Below are positions 48,489 to 60,449 of a DNA stretch of 64,000 bases, one piece after another (the stretch's first letter is position 1; every line of letters starts with the position of its first letter). This stretch comes from Caulobacter flavus (GTDB lineage Bacteria; Pseudomonadota; Alphaproteobacteria; Caulobacterales; Caulobacteraceae). The position numbers were made by a program, and so were the translations under genes. The DNA lies in contig NZ_CP026100.1 of assembly GCF_003722335.1 (NCBI RefSeq), positions 186,001 through 250,000 on the forward strand, read 5' to 3'. The notes under the pieces were generated by a model. That model was not told where the DNA came from and did no database searches. It saw only the letters and a program-made list of their open reading frames with translations.

Positions 48489-49643
48489 GTGGGCGTGACG
48501 CAATACCTTCCCGAGGACTGGCGGGAAGCGACCCTTCTGGGCCGCATCGACTTCGGCCAGGGCCCGACGCCCGTGCTGATCCGCGGCGGCCACGTCGAGG
48601 ACGTCAGCCGCATCGCCCCCACCGTCGCCGACCTGATGAACGCCTACGCCCCGGGCGCGACGATCCCGCGCGGCGACGACAAGGGTCCGCTCGAAAAGCT
48701 CGACCTGCGCCCGGTCTGGGACGATCCGCAGGGCGCCGCGCCCGCCAAGCTGCTGGCCCCCGTCGATCTGCAATGCCTGAAGGCCGCCGGCGTCACCTTC
48801 GCCGTCTCGACCCTCGAGCGGGTGATCGAGGAACGCGCCCGCGGCGACGCCGCAGCCGCCCTGAAGATCCGCGAGCAGCTGTCCGAGAGCATGGGCGGCG
48901 ACCTGCGCGGCGTGAACCCGGGTTCGGAAGGCGCCGAGCGCCTGAAGCAGACCCTGATCAAGGACGGCCTGTGGTCGCAGTATCTCGAGGTCGCCATCGG
49001 CCCCGACGCCGAGATCTTCACCAAGGGCCCGACGCTGTCGTCGATGGGCTGGGGCGACCAGGTCGGCGTCCGCAGCGACAGCCACTGGAACAACCCCGAG
49101 CCCGAAGTCGTGCTGCTGTGCGACGGTTCGGGCCAGATCCGCGGCGCGTCGCTCGGCAACGACGTCAACCTGCGCGACTTCGAGGGCCGCTCGGCCCTGC
49201 TGCTCAGCAAGGCCAAGGACAACAACGCCTCCTGCTCGATCGGCCCGTTCTTCCGCCTGTTCGACGACGCCTTCTCGCTGGACGACGTCCGCTCGGCCGA
49301 GGTCGAGCTGAAGATCACCGGCCGCGACAACTTCGTGCTCGACGGCAAGTCGAACATGAGCCTGATCAGCCGCGATCCCGCCGTGCTGGCCGGCCAGGCC
49401 TTCGGCAAGCAGCACCAGTATCCGGACGGCTTCGTGCTGTTCCTGGGCACGATGTTCGCCCCGATCCAGGACCGCGACGCCGCCGGCCAGGGCTTCACCC
49501 ACAAGGTCGGCGACCGCGTCCGTGTCTCCACCCCGAAACTCGGCGTGCTCGAGAACGAGGTGACCACCTGCGACCAGGCCAAGCCCTGGACCTTCGGCAT
49601 CTCGGCCCTGATCCGCAACCTGGCCGGCCGCGGCCTGCTGTGA
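48489..49643 (+). CDS. xylX: 2-keto-3-deoxy-D-xylonate dehydratase
   Basis: A 384-residue FAH-superfamily enzyme that converts 2-keto-3-deoxy-D-xylonate to alpha-ketoglutarate semialdehyde in the oxidative D-xylose pathway. The sequence from MGVTQYLPEDW through DLMNAYAPGATIPRGDDKGPLE to SALIRNLAGRGLL agrees almost throughout with my memory of C. crescentus XylX. Acidic metal ligands lie in IGPDAEIFTKGP and NNPEPEVVLLCDG. GTG start at 48489 with AGGGAG 8 bases upstream. First gene of the operon. Confidence 0.95.
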   Translation: MGVTQYLPEDWREATLLGRIDFGQGPTPVLIRGGHVEDVSRIAPTVADLMNAYAPGATIPRGDDKGPLEKLDLRPVWDDPQGAAPAKLLAPVDLQCLKAAGVTFAVSTLERVIEERARGDAAAALKIREQLSESMGGDLRGVNPGSEGAERLKQTLIKDGLWSQYLEVAIGPDAEIFTKGPTLSSMGWGDQVGVRSDSHWNNPEPEVVLLCDGSGQIRGASLGNDVNLRDFEGRSALLLSKAKDNNASCSIGPFFRLFDDAFSLDDVRSAEVELKITGRDNFVLDGKSNMSLISRDPAVLAGQAFGKQHQYPDGFVLFLGTMFAPIQDRDAAGQGFTHKVGDRVRVSTPKLGVLENEVTTCDQAKPWTFGISALIRNLAGRGLL

Positions 49644-49673
49644 CCCTCGTTTCCTCTTTCCAGGCTTAAGCGC

Positions 49674-50420
49674 ATGTCCTCCGCCATCTATCCCAGCCTC
49701 CAGGGCAAGCGCGTCGTCGTCACCGGCGGCGGCTCCGGCATCGGCGCCGGCATCACCACAGCCTTCGCTCGCCAGGGCGCCGAGGTGATCTTCGTCGACA
49801 TCGCCGCCGAGGACTCGCAAGCCCTGGTCGCCGACCTTTCGGACGCCGCGATCAAGCCGGTGTTCAAGCAGGTCGACCTGACCGACCTGGAGGCCGTGAA
49901 GGCCTTCTTCGCCGAGACCGGCCCCATCGACGTGCTGGTCAACAACGCCGGCAACGACGACCGTCACAGCCTGGCCGACGTGACCCCGGCCTACTGGGAC
50001 AACCGCATGAACGTGAACCTGCGTCACATGCTGTTCTGCGCCCAGGCCGCGGCCCCGGGCATGAAGGCGCGCGGCGGCGGCGCGATCATCAACTTCGGCT
50101 CGATCAGCTGGCACCTGGGCCTGGAGGACCTCGTCCTCTACGAAACCGCCAAGGCCGGCATCGAGGGCATGACCCGCGCCCTGGCCCGCGAACTGGGTCC
50201 CGACGACATCCGCGTCACCTGCGTGGTGCCGGGCAACGTCAAGACCAAGCGCCAGGAGAAGTGGTACACGCCGGAAGGCGAGGCCGAGATCGTCAAGGCC
50301 CAGGCCGTCAAGGGCCGCATCCTGCCGGCCAACGTGGCTTCGCTGGTGCTGTTCCTGGCCTCGGACGACGGCAGCCTGTGCACCGGCCACGAATACTGGA
50401 TCGACGCCGGCTGGCGATAA
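49674..50420 (+). CDS. xylB: D-xylose 1-dehydrogenase (SDR family)
   Basis: A 248-residue short-chain dehydrogenase that oxidises D-xylose to D-xylonolactone with NAD+. Cofactor motif TGGGSGIGAG (residues 17-26), NNAGN at 90-94, and catalytic S143, Y156 and K160 (GSIS, LYETAKAG). Closely matches the characterised C. crescentus enzyme. It follows xylX by 30 bp with no xylA between them, unlike the C. crescentus xylXABCD order. Confidence 0.95.
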   Translation: MSSAIYPSLQGKRVVVTGGGSGIGAGITTAFARQGAEVIFVDIAAEDSQALVADLSDAAIKPVFKQVDLTDLEAVKAFFAETGPIDVLVNNAGNDDRHSLADVTPAYWDNRMNVNLRHMLFCAQAAAPGMKARGGGAIINFGSISWHLGLEDLVLYETAKAGIEGMTRALARELGPDDIRVTCVVPGNVKTKRQEKWYTPEGEAEIVKAQAVKGRILPANVASLVLFLASDDGSLCTGHEYWIDAGWR

Positions 50421-50436
50421 GATAGGTCGGCGAAGG

Positions 50437-53210
<2,774 letters not shown>

Positions 53211-53228
53211 CCTAGACAACAAAATAGC

Positions 53229-53337
53229 CCGTCATCCCGGAAGCCGCGCAGCGGCTATCCGGGACCCAGGGGCCGGCGCACTGCGGTCGCTCCTGGGTCC
53301 CGGCTCTCCGCGCTACGCGCTCCGGCCGGGATGACGA
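53229..53337. repeat. Palindromic repeat, family B (copy 5)
   Basis: CCGTCATCCCGGAAGCC and GGCCGGGATGACG ends around GGGACCCAGGGGC / GCTCCTGGGTCCC. It separates xylD from the GH39 gene. Confidence 0.87.
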
Positions 53338-53373
53338 TCTGAGTTTGCGGAAGTAGGAAGAGGAAGCTCCCCG

Positions 53374-54942
53374 ATGTTCTCGCGCCGCCGCCTGATGGCC
53401 ACGATCGCCAGCCTGACAGCGCTGCCTTCACTGCCTGCCTTCGCGGCGGCCCCGAGCCGCGCCATCGCGCTGGACCTGGCCAAGGCGACTAAGCCCGTCG
53501 ACCGGTTCTTCGACCTGTCGATCGGCTCGGACTATCCGGGCACCCTGCTGCGCGACGACAGCCTGGCCCAGCTGAAGACGGCGTCCGACGAGCTGAAGTT
53601 CCGCTACATCCGCTTCCACGCCATCTTCCACGACGTGCTGGGCACGGTGAAGAAGGGCTCCGACGGCAAGATCACTTACGACTGGACGAAGCTCGACCAG
53701 TTGTACGACCGCCTGCTGGCCATGGGGATCAAGCCGTTCATCGAACTGGGCTTCACGCCCGACGCGATGAAGACCTCCGAGCAGACGCTGTTCTACTGGA
53801 AGGGCAACACCTCCCATCCCCAGTTCGAACCGTGGGCGCAGCTGATCGACGCCTTCGTCAAGCATCTGCGCGGCCGCTACGGCGAGGCCGAGGTCCGCAC
53901 CTGGTTCTTCGAGGTCTGGAACGAGCCCAATCTCGACGGCTTCTGGGAAAAGGCCGACCAGAAGGTCTATTTCGACCTCTACGCCCTGACCGCCAAGACC
54001 ATCAAGGCGATCGACCCGACCCTGCGCGTGGGCGGTCCGTCCACGGCCGGCGCGGCCTGGGTCCCGGAGTTCCTGGCCTACTGCAAGAAGAACGGCGCGG
54101 CGGTCGACTTCGTCACCACCCACACCTACGGCGTCGACGGCGGTTTCCTCGACGAGAACGGCAAGGAAGACACCAAGCTGTCGGCCAATCCCGACGCCAT
54201 CATCGGCGACGTGCGCAAGGTGCGCGCCGAGATCGAGGCCTCGGCCTTCCCCGGCCTGCCGCTCTACTTCACCGAATGGAGCACCAGCTACAATCCGCGC
54301 GACCCGGTTCACGACGGCTACGAGAGCGCCGCCTACATCCTGGCCAAGCTGAAGGGCGTCAAAGGCGTCGTCCAGGGCATGAGCTATTGGACCTATAGCG
54401 ACCTCTTCGAGGAGCCCGGCCCGCCGACCGCCCCGTTCCAGGGCGGCTTTGGCCTGATGACGCCGGAAGGGATCCGCAAGCCGTCGTGGTTCGCCTACAA
54501 GTACCTGGCGGCCCTGCGCGGCAAGGAAATTCCGTCTGCGGACGATTATGTCCTAGCCAGCGTCGACGGCGGCAAGATCGCCGCCCTGGTCTGGGACTTC
54601 ACCCAGCCGGCGCAGCCGACCAGCAACCGCTCCTACTTCACCAAGGTGCAGCCGACGGCGGACGCGCCGGGCGCGGCCCTGTCGATCGCCGGCCTGAAGC
54701 CCGGCCGCTATCGCCTGCGCACCCAGCGCACCGGCTTCCGCGCCAACGACGCCTACACCGCCTATATCGAGCTGGGCATGCCCAAGAGCCTGACGCCCGA
54801 CCAGATCGGCCAGTTGCAGGCGCTGACGGCGGACGAGCCCGAGGTCGACAAGGTGATCACCGTCGGCAAGGACGGCCTGGCCAAGGTCGACTTCGCCCTG
54901 CGCCGGAACGACCTGGTGCTGGCGACGCTGGAGCGGGTGTAG
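53374..54942 (+). CDS. xynB: GH39 beta-xylosidase, exported
   Basis: A 522-residue family GH39 beta-xylosidase that releases xylose from the non-reducing ends of xylo-oligosaccharides. Acid/base E184 (VWNEPN) and nucleophile E301 (YFTEWS) are both present, with the barrel followed by a beta-sandwich from about residue 395. An N-terminal twin-arginine-type signal (FSRRRLMATIASLTALPSLPAFA) suggests export. It follows xylD on the same strand after a repeat and GGAAGAGGAAG. Similar to the known C. crescentus xylosidase. Confidence 0.93.
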   Translation: MFSRRRLMATIASLTALPSLPAFAAAPSRAIALDLAKATKPVDRFFDLSIGSDYPGTLLRDDSLAQLKTASDELKFRYIRFHAIFHDVLGTVKKGSDGKITYDWTKLDQLYDRLLAMGIKPFIELGFTPDAMKTSEQTLFYWKGNTSHPQFEPWAQLIDAFVKHLRGRYGEAEVRTWFFEVWNEPNLDGFWEKADQKVYFDLYALTAKTIKAIDPTLRVGGPSTAGAAWVPEFLAYCKKNGAAVDFVTTHTYGVDGGFLDENGKEDTKLSANPDAIIGDVRKVRAEIEASAFPGLPLYFTEWSTSYNPRDPVHDGYESAAYILAKLKGVKGVVQGMSYWTYSDLFEEPGPPTAPFQGGFGLMTPEGIRKPSWFAYKYLAALRGKEIPSADDYVLASVDGGKIAALVWDFTQPAQPTSNRSYFTKVQPTADAPGAALSIAGLKPGRYRLRTQRTGFRANDAYTAYIELGMPKSLTPDQIGQLQALTADEPEVDKVITVGKDGLAKVDFALRRNDLVLATLERV

Positions 54943-54956
54943 GCCTCGGCCCGAAA

Positions 54957-55062
54957 GATGCTCCCCCTCCGGGGGAGCTGTCGCGAAGCGACTGAGGGGG
55001 CCCGCGCCGCGCCGCCCCCTCCGGCCCTCTGGGCTGCCTCCCCCAGAGGGGGCGGATCTAGT
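54957..55062. repeat. Palindromic repeat, family C (copy 3)
   Basis: ATGCTCCCCCTCCGGGGGAGC followed by TGTCGCGAAGCGACTGAGGGGG, and the inverted CCCCCTCCGGCCCTCTGGGCTGCCTCCCCC end. Between the GH39 and CorA genes. Confidence 0.85.
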
Positions 55063-55126
55063 TGTCCAGGCCCTTGCCCTCCCGTCGCATTGACGCCATG
55101 TCCGCGCTGAAAGACCGGGAGCCCTC

Positions 55127-56095
55127 ATGAGCGTCGTCGCCGCCTACGCCTATGTCGATGGAAAGCGGGTGCGGGAGATCCGGCTCGACGATCCAGGCAG
55201 CCTGGCGCCGCGTGACGGCGAGTTCGTGTGGCTGGGACTGGTCGATCCCACCGAGACCGAGCTGCGCGTGCTGCAGGAACGCTTCGACCTGCACCCGCTG
55301 GCCATCGAGGACGCCCTGCATGCGCGCCAGATGCCCAAGGTCGACATCTATGGCGGCCAGCTGTTCGTCGTCGCCAAGACCGCCCAGATGGTCCAGGAGC
55401 GCATCGTCTTCGGCGAAACCGACATCTTCGTGGGGCCTCATTTCCTGATCAGCGTGCGCCACGGATCGGCGCGGGCCCACCTGGAACTGCGCGCCCACCT
55501 GGAAGCCCAGCCCGCCCTGTTGGCCCACGGCGGCGACTACGTGCTGCACGCCGTGCTCGACTTCATCGTCGACGGCTACTTGCCGGTGGTCGACGCCATC
55601 GAGGACGAGCTGGCGGAAATGGAGCGGCGGGCGCTGGACGCCTTCCTCAGCCGGGTCGAGATCACCCGCCTGTTCACCCTGCGGCGCGAACTGACCAAGT
55701 TCCTGCGCCTGCTGGGCCCCATGGCCCAGGTCGCCGGCTATCTCGAACACCACGAGACGCCGTGCATCGACCCCGAGGTGAAGCCCTATTTCCGCGACAT
55801 CCGCGACCACGTGGCGCGGGTGGACCTGCTGATCGCGGGCCTGGGCGAGGTGCTCAATTCGGTGTTCGAGGTCAGTTCGCTGCTGGAGCAGCAGCGCCAG
55901 GGCGTCATCACCCGCCAATTGGCCGCCTGGGCCGCCATCCTGGCCGTGCCCACCGCCGTCGCCGGCGTCTACGGGATGAATTTCGAGCACATGCCGGAAC
56001 TGAAGTGGACCTTCGGCTATCCGCTGGTGCTCGGGATGATCGTGGTCGTCTGCCTGCTGCTGCGCCGCCGGTTCAAGAAGGCGGGCTGGCTTTAG
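55127..56095 (+). CDS. CorA-family divalent metal transporter
   Basis: A 322-residue CorA/ZntB-family channel. Large cytoplasmic N-terminal domain, then two helices at the C-terminus; the selectivity motif G283-M-N is at the end of helix 1 (VAGVYGMNFEHMPE), with a basic RRRFKK tail. Transports Mg2+ or related ions. No operon partner. Confidence 0.9.
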   Translation: MSVVAAYAYVDGKRVREIRLDDPGSLAPRDGEFVWLGLVDPTETELRVLQERFDLHPLAIEDALHARQMPKVDIYGGQLFVVAKTAQMVQERIVFGETDIFVGPHFLISVRHGSARAHLELRAHLEAQPALLAHGGDYVLHAVLDFIVDGYLPVVDAIEDELAEMERRALDAFLSRVEITRLFTLRRELTKFLRLLGPMAQVAGYLEHHETPCIDPEVKPYFRDIRDHVARVDLLIAGLGEVLNSVFEVSSLLEQQRQGVITRQLAAWAAILAVPTAVAGVYGMNFEHMPELKWTFGYPLVLGMIVVVCLLLRRRFKKAGWL

Positions 56096-56103
56096 GCCGC
56101 AGA

Positions 56104-56202
56104 CAAGAACCCTCGTCCTTCGACAAGCTCAGGATGAGGGTTCTACTGTAAAGGCGGCATTGGTCCTCACCCTGTGCCTGTCGAAGGGCGAGGACCACGT
56201 GC
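56104..56202. repeat. Palindromic repeat, family F
   Basis: GAACCCTCGTCCTTCGACAAGCTCAGGATGAGGGTTC is a long imperfect hairpin, and a related inverted part (GTCCTCACCCTGTGCCTGTCGAAGGGCGAGGAC) follows. Between convergent corA and the receptor gene, where it could terminate both. Confidence 0.75.
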
Positions 56203-56207
56203 TCCCA

Positions 56208-58388
56208 TCACCCTCCGACGGCGCCCGAGCCGAAATCAAACTGTTCCGGCCGCGGCTTGCCGCCGCCGAAGTTCCAGGTGAAGCCGAAGAACACCGCCCG
56301 CACGTTGGCCGTGCGCAGGGTGACGTCCTTCAGGGTCGGCGTGTCGGTGACGGCCTTGTCCTCGAAGCTGTCCAGGGCGTCCTGCACGGTGACGACGAAC
56401 GACAGCTTGTCGCTGACCTTCCGGCGGTAGCCCAGATTGACCATCTGGAACGGCTCGCGGTGACCCTGCGGGGTCAGGCGCTTGCCCGAGGTGAAGGCGT
56501 TGATCTGGAAGAAGTCCTTCGGGGTCGCCTGCCAGTTCAGGTTGGCGCGGCCCGACACCGTGGTGGCCGAGCGCGTGCCCGAGAAGCCCAGATTGCCCGC
56601 GTCGATCTCGTTCCAGAAGGCGTTGGCGCTGACGTTGTAGGTGATCTTCGGCGTCAGGCGACCGTTGGCCACCAGCTCCAGGCCGCCGTTGCGGCTCTTG
56701 TTGAGGTTCTCGCGCGTGGTCAGCAGCACGCCGTCGCCCAGGTCGCGGACCACGTCGGTGACCACGCCCTCGCTGCTGCGGTAGTAGGCCGTGGCCAGGT
56801 AGTAGGCCGGCCCCTTGCGGTACTGCCAGCCCAGCTCGAACGAGTCGGTGACCTGCGGCTTCAGATAGGGGTTGCCCGCCCGGTAGTTCTGCGGGTCCTG
56901 GTAGACGCGGTAGGGATTCAGGTCCTGCACCTGCGGGCGCTGGACGCGGCGGCTGTAGCTGCCCTTGAAGGTGTTGTTCTGGTTGACCGTGTAGCCCAGG
57001 TGCAGGCTCGGATAGACCTTGAAGTAGTCGTTCTCGAAGGTCTGGCCGCCGGTGACCTGATCACCGTTGATCTGCACCTGCTCGGCGCGCAGCCCGCCCT
57101 GGGCGGTGAAGTCGCCGAACGCCTTCTCGTAGGTGACGTAGCCGGCATAGACGTCCTGGTCGAACAGGAAGCGGTTGGTGCGCGCCGGATCGACCGTCTG
57201 GTTGCTCCAGGACGGACCGGCCTCGCCGTGGTTGTCGTAGTCGTTCTTGGTCCACTCGAAATCCAGGCCCGTCTTCAGCGTGCCGCCGCCGACATTGGGC
57301 TGGGCGTAGTCGGTCTTGAAGTTCGTGCGCTCCTGGTCGGCGCCGAAGCCGAACCGCTCGTAGAGGCTGGCCGTGGCGTCGGCATAGTCGGTCAGGGCGC
57401 GGGAATTGCGCGAGAAGTCGGTCTGTTCGTACTCCAGGTGCGCGGTCAGCTGGTGCTCGGCGCCCTTGAACTGGTGACGCCAGTCGGCGCTGACGCCCTT
57501 GTTGTCGCGCTTCATGGCCGCGTCGGTGTCGCGGACGTAGTCGGGGAAGGCGCCGGTGGTCTCGTAGGTTTCCGAGCCCGTGGTGTCGAACTGCATACGG
57601 CGGTAGCGGACCTCGCCGCTCAGCCGGTCCTTGGGCGTCAGGTCGTAGTCGATCCCGCCGCGCAGGTTGACCATGTCGCCCTCGTTCTCGAAGGCGCCGT
57701 CCTGGCTGCTGGTCCCCGCCGCCGTGGTGCGGTCGATGGCCTGCCAGGCCTTCTGCTCCTCGTGGCGGAAGCCGGCGTCGCCCGACAGGGTCAGCTTGCC
57801 GCTGACGTAGTTGCCGCTGATCCCGCCGTTGTAGCGGCCGTCGGGACTGGCGTTCAGTCGCACGGTGCCGGTGGCGCCGGGCTTGCGGGTCTGCTTGGTG
57901 ACCAGGTTGATGATCCCGGCCGTGCCGTCGGGACGGAAGGCGGCCGACGGATTGGTCATCACCTCGACGCGGTCGATCTGGTCGGCCGGCATCGCCTGCA
58001 GGGCGTCGCCGCGGCCGTCGCCGTTGAACATGCCCGATGGCTTGCCGTCGATCAGGATGGTGACGTTGCTGTCGCCGCGCAGGCTGACATTGCCCTGCAC
58101 GTCGACCTCGACCGAGGGGATGTTGCGCAGGGCGTCGGCGATCGAGCCGGTGCGCGCCGACAGGTCGTTGGTGACGCTGTAGCTGCGGCGGTCGATCGAA
58201 CTGCGCATGGCGGTGTTGTCGCCGGTGACGGTGACGCCCTCGACGGCGGCCGGCGCGGTCTTGGCGCCGCTTTGGGGCGCGGCGGCGGGTCCGCCCTGAG
58301 CGGGGGCCGGGGTCGACGTCTGGGCCAGGGCCAGGCAAGGCGTCGCTACGATGGCGGCGGCGGAGAAAAGGATGGTCTTCAGGCGCAA
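56208..58388 (-). CDS. TonB-dependent receptor (outer-membrane protein of the IroN/oar-like group)
   Basis: A 726-residue receptor. Plug residues SIADALRNIPSVEVDVQGNVSLRGDSNVTILIDGKP and DRVEVMTNPSAAFRPDGTAGIINLVTK mark the sub-group with a simple plug and large barrel (outer_membrane beta-barrel family). The TTG at 58388 is preferred because it opens a signal peptide (LKTILFSAAAIVATPCLALAQ) and has GGGGGA upstream; the ATG at 58502 would add 38 basic residues before it. Divergent from the MFS sugar transporter, so sugar-related uptake is likely. Confidence 0.85.
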   Translation of the reverse strand: MRLKTILFSAAAIVATPCLALAQTSTPAPAQGGPAAAPQSGAKTAPAAVEGVTVTGDNTAMRSSIDRRSYSVTNDLSARTGSIADALRNIPSVEVDVQGNVSLRGDSNVTILIDGKPSGMFNGDGRGDALQAMPADQIDRVEVMTNPSAAFRPDGTAGIINLVTKQTRKPGATGTVRLNASPDGRYNGGISGNYVSGKLTLSGDAGFRHEEQKAWQAIDRTTAAGTSSQDGAFENEGDMVNLRGGIDYDLTPKDRLSGEVRYRRMQFDTTGSETYETTGAFPDYVRDTDAAMKRDNKGVSADWRHQFKGAEHQLTAHLEYEQTDFSRNSRALTDYADATASLYERFGFGADQERTNFKTDYAQPNVGGGTLKTGLDFEWTKNDYDNHGEAGPSWSNQTVDPARTNRFLFDQDVYAGYVTYEKAFGDFTAQGGLRAEQVQINGDQVTGGQTFENDYFKVYPSLHLGYTVNQNNTFKGSYSRRVQRPQVQDLNPYRVYQDPQNYRAGNPYLKPQVTDSFELGWQYRKGPAYYLATAYYRSSEGVVTDVVRDLGDGVLLTTRENLNKSRNGGLELVANGRLTPKITYNVSANAFWNEIDAGNLGFSGTRSATTVSGRANLNWQATPKDFFQINAFTSGKRLTPQGHREPFQMVNLGYRRKVSDKLSFVVTVQDALDSFEDKAVTDTPTLKDVTLRTANVRAVFFGFTWNFGGGKPRPEQFDFGSGAVGG

Positions 58389-58581
58389 GGCGCGTCCCCC
58401 GAGGCAGGCTCGTCGAGGCGCCGCGAGCGGACGGTCCGCGCTGGTCTCGACCTTCAGCGGTAAAGCGCGGCCGGCCTTCCGGGGCAAATTTCTTTTCGGC
58501 AATGTTGCAGTGGCGCCGCCCGGCGTGGCGCCGGCGCAACGGCTGTAGCCCTCCGCTCCGTCCTACCGACGGCTCGCGAAA

Positions 58582-58595
58582 TGACAACGTTGCCA
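58582..58595. promoter_or_regulatory. AACGTT-centred LacI-type operator
   Basis: TGACAACGTTGCCA is a near-perfect 14-bp palindrome (one mismatch between arms), of the kind bound by LacI-family sugar repressors. It is about 195 bp upstream of the receptor start and 200 bp upstream of the transporter start. Confidence 0.55.
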
Positions 58596-58689
58596 TCGCC
58601 CCTTGCGAGCGCCGCCGGACCTGACACTATCGCCCGATGACGCGACGGCGCTGTTGGCGGGAATCCCGCAAAAACCGCCGCTTGCGTGC

Positions 58690-58703
58690 TGATACCGGTA
58701 ACA
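58690..58703 (+). promoter_or_regulatory. CCGG-centred LacI-type operator upstream of the MFS gene
   Basis: TGATACCGGTAACA is a near-palindrome sharing the ACCGGTAACA half with the sites before the GH3 and GH43 genes. It lies 88 bp upstream of the transporter start. Confidence 0.6.
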
Positions 58704-58791
58704 CTAAGGTCGCCGGCAACTAGGGTCCCTGCGGGGGCGCGTTAGGGATCAAAGCAGGCTCCGCGAAGGGGCCAGTTCGGGGAGGACTCCA

Positions 58792-60228
58792 GTGGCATCA
58801 GTTTCCAGCGCCGGGCCAAGCGCCGGCATGAGCGCCGACGGCGCGAAGGTGAACATGGCCTTCGTCGCCGCCATCGTGGCCGTGGCCACCATCGGCGGCT
58901 TCATGTTCGGCTACGACAGCGGCGTCATCAACGGCACGCAGGAAGGCCTCAACAGCGCCTTCAATCTGACCGAGTTCGGCACCGGTCTGAACGTGGCGGC
59001 CATCCTGATCGGCTGCGCCATCGGCGCCTTCGCCGCCGGCCGCCTGGCCGACGTGTGGGGCCGCCGCACCGTGATGATCATCTCGGCCCTGCTGTTCGTG
59101 ATCAGCGCCCTGGGCACCGGCGCGGCCCACACCTCGACCATCTTCGTCATCTTCCGCCTGATCGGCGGCCTGGGCGTCGGCGCGGCCAGCGTGCTGTGCC
59201 CGGTCTACATCTCCGAAGTGACGCCCGCCAACATCCGCGGCCGCCTGTCGTCGGTGCAGCAGATCATGATCATCACGGGCCTCACCGGCGCGTTCGTGGC
59301 CAACTACGTGCTGGCCCACACCGCCGGCAGCTCGACCGCCGACTTCTGGCTGGGCCTGCCCGCCTGGCGCTGGATGTTCTGGATGCAGGTGATCCCGGCC
59401 GGCGTGTTCTTCTTCGCCCTGCTGACCATCCCGGAAAGCCCGCGCTATCTGGTCGCCAAGGGCAAGGACGCCCAGGCCGAGGCCATTCTCTCGCGCCTGT
59501 TCGGCCCGGGCACGGGCGCGGCCAAGGTCGCCGAGATCCGCGCCTCGCTGAGCGCCGACCACAAGCCGAAGTTCTCCGACCTGCTCGACCCGGTCACCAG
59601 GAAGATCCGCCCGATCCTGTGGGCCGGCCTGGTCCTGGCCATCTTCCAGCAGTTCGTCGGCATCAACATCGTCTTCTACTACGGCTCGGTGCTGTGGCAG
59701 TCGGTGGGCTTCACCGAGGACGACAGCCTGAAGATCAACATCCTGTCGGGCGCCCTGTCGATCCTCGCCTGCCTGGCGGCCATCGCCCTGATCGACCGCA
59801 TCGGCCGCAAGCCGCTGCTGCTGATCGGCTCGGCCGGCATGGCCGTGACGCTGGGAATCCTGACCTGGTGCTTCTCGACCGCCACCACGGTCAACGGCGC
59901 CCTGCACCTGGACGGCAGCGTCGGCCCGATCGCCCTGGTGGCCGCCAACCTCTACGTGATCTTCTTCAACCTCTCCTGGGGTCCGGTCATGTGGGTGATG
60001 CTGGGCGAGATGTTCCCCAACCAGATGCGCGGCTCGGCCCTGGCCGTCGCCGGCTTCGCCCAGTGGATCGCCAACTTCGCCATCTCGTTCAGCTTCCCGG
60101 CCATGGCCAAGCTGAGCCTGTCGGCGACCTACGGCTTCTACGCGGCCAGCGCCGTGGTCTCGTTCTTCCTCGTCCAGAAGCTGATCCACGAGACCCGTGG
60201 CAAGGAACTGGAAGCGATGGAGGGGTGA
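58792..60228 (+). CDS. MFS sugar-porter transporter (probable xylose/hexose:H+ symporter)
   Basis: A 478-residue 12-helix transporter of the sugar-porter family. Signatures: GGFMFGYDSGVINGTQ in helix 1, GRLADVWGRRT between helices 2 and 3, PESPRYL before the central loop, QQFVGINIVFYYG in helix 7 and HETRGKELE after helix 12. GTG start at 58792 with GGGGAGG upstream. Xylose as substrate is inferred from the xylan-use neighbourhood; glucose or others remain possible. A terminator follows. Confidence 0.92.
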   Translation: MASVSSAGPSAGMSADGAKVNMAFVAAIVAVATIGGFMFGYDSGVINGTQEGLNSAFNLTEFGTGLNVAAILIGCAIGAFAAGRLADVWGRRTVMIISALLFVISALGTGAAHTSTIFVIFRLIGGLGVGAASVLCPVYISEVTPANIRGRLSSVQQIMIITGLTGAFVANYVLAHTAGSSTADFWLGLPAWRWMFWMQVIPAGVFFFALLTIPESPRYLVAKGKDAQAEAILSRLFGPGTGAAKVAEIRASLSADHKPKFSDLLDPVTRKIRPILWAGLVLAIFQQFVGINIVFYYGSVLWQSVGFTEDDSLKINILSGALSILACLAAIALIDRIGRKPLLLIGSAGMAVTLGILTWCFSTATTVNGALHLDGSVGPIALVAANLYVIFFNLSWGPVMWVMLGEMFPNQMRGSALAVAGFAQWIANFAISFSFPAMAKLSLSATYGFYAASAVVSFFLVQKLIHETRGKELEAMEG

Positions 60229-60235
60229 CCTTCGT

Positions 60236-60263
60236 TACTCCTCCCCAGCAAAGCGGGGGGAGG
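60236..60263. repeat. Half copy of the family E repeat
   Basis: TACTCCTCCCCAGCAAAGCGGGGGGAGGA is a single hairpin like one end of the element at 48203-48349. Confidence 0.55.
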
Positions 60264-60276
60264 AACAAGTGAGACA

Positions 60277-60312
60277 AACGCCCGGGAGTGCCGCTTCCGG
60301 GCGTTTTCTTTT
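60277..60312 (+). terminator. Rho-independent terminator of the MFS gene
   Basis: AACGCCCGG and CCGGGCGTT form a 9-bp stem around GAGTGCCGCTT and are followed by TTTTCTTTT. Confidence 0.85.
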
Positions 60313-60353
60313 GCCTCCGCCCCTGACAGCGTTATCGTCGGAAAATGGGTTAT

Positions 60354-60401
60354 GACACCGGTAGACAAAGCGGCGATCCGCCGCTTAAGTGACCGGTAAC
60401 A
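60354..60401 (+). promoter_or_regulatory. Two CCGG-centred LacI-type operators upstream of the GH43 gene
   Basis: TGACACCGGTAGACA (60354-60368) and AGTGACCGGTAACA (60388-60401). The second is identical to the reverse complement of the site before the GH3 operon. Centres are 35 bp apart, a distance suited to cooperative binding. They end 48 bp before the GH43 start. Confidence 0.6.
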
Positions 60402-60449
60402 GGCCGACGCGGCGTCAGTTCGCGCGGCTTCGCCTCGGGAAGGAAACAC

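Larger units (their letters stand above)
58389..58791. other. 403-bp divergent regulatory region (receptor / MFS transporter)
   Basis: No gene is seen on either strand. It contains two different LacI-type operator candidates at 58582-58595 and 58690-58703, and presumably the promoters of both flanking genes. Confidence 0.6.
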
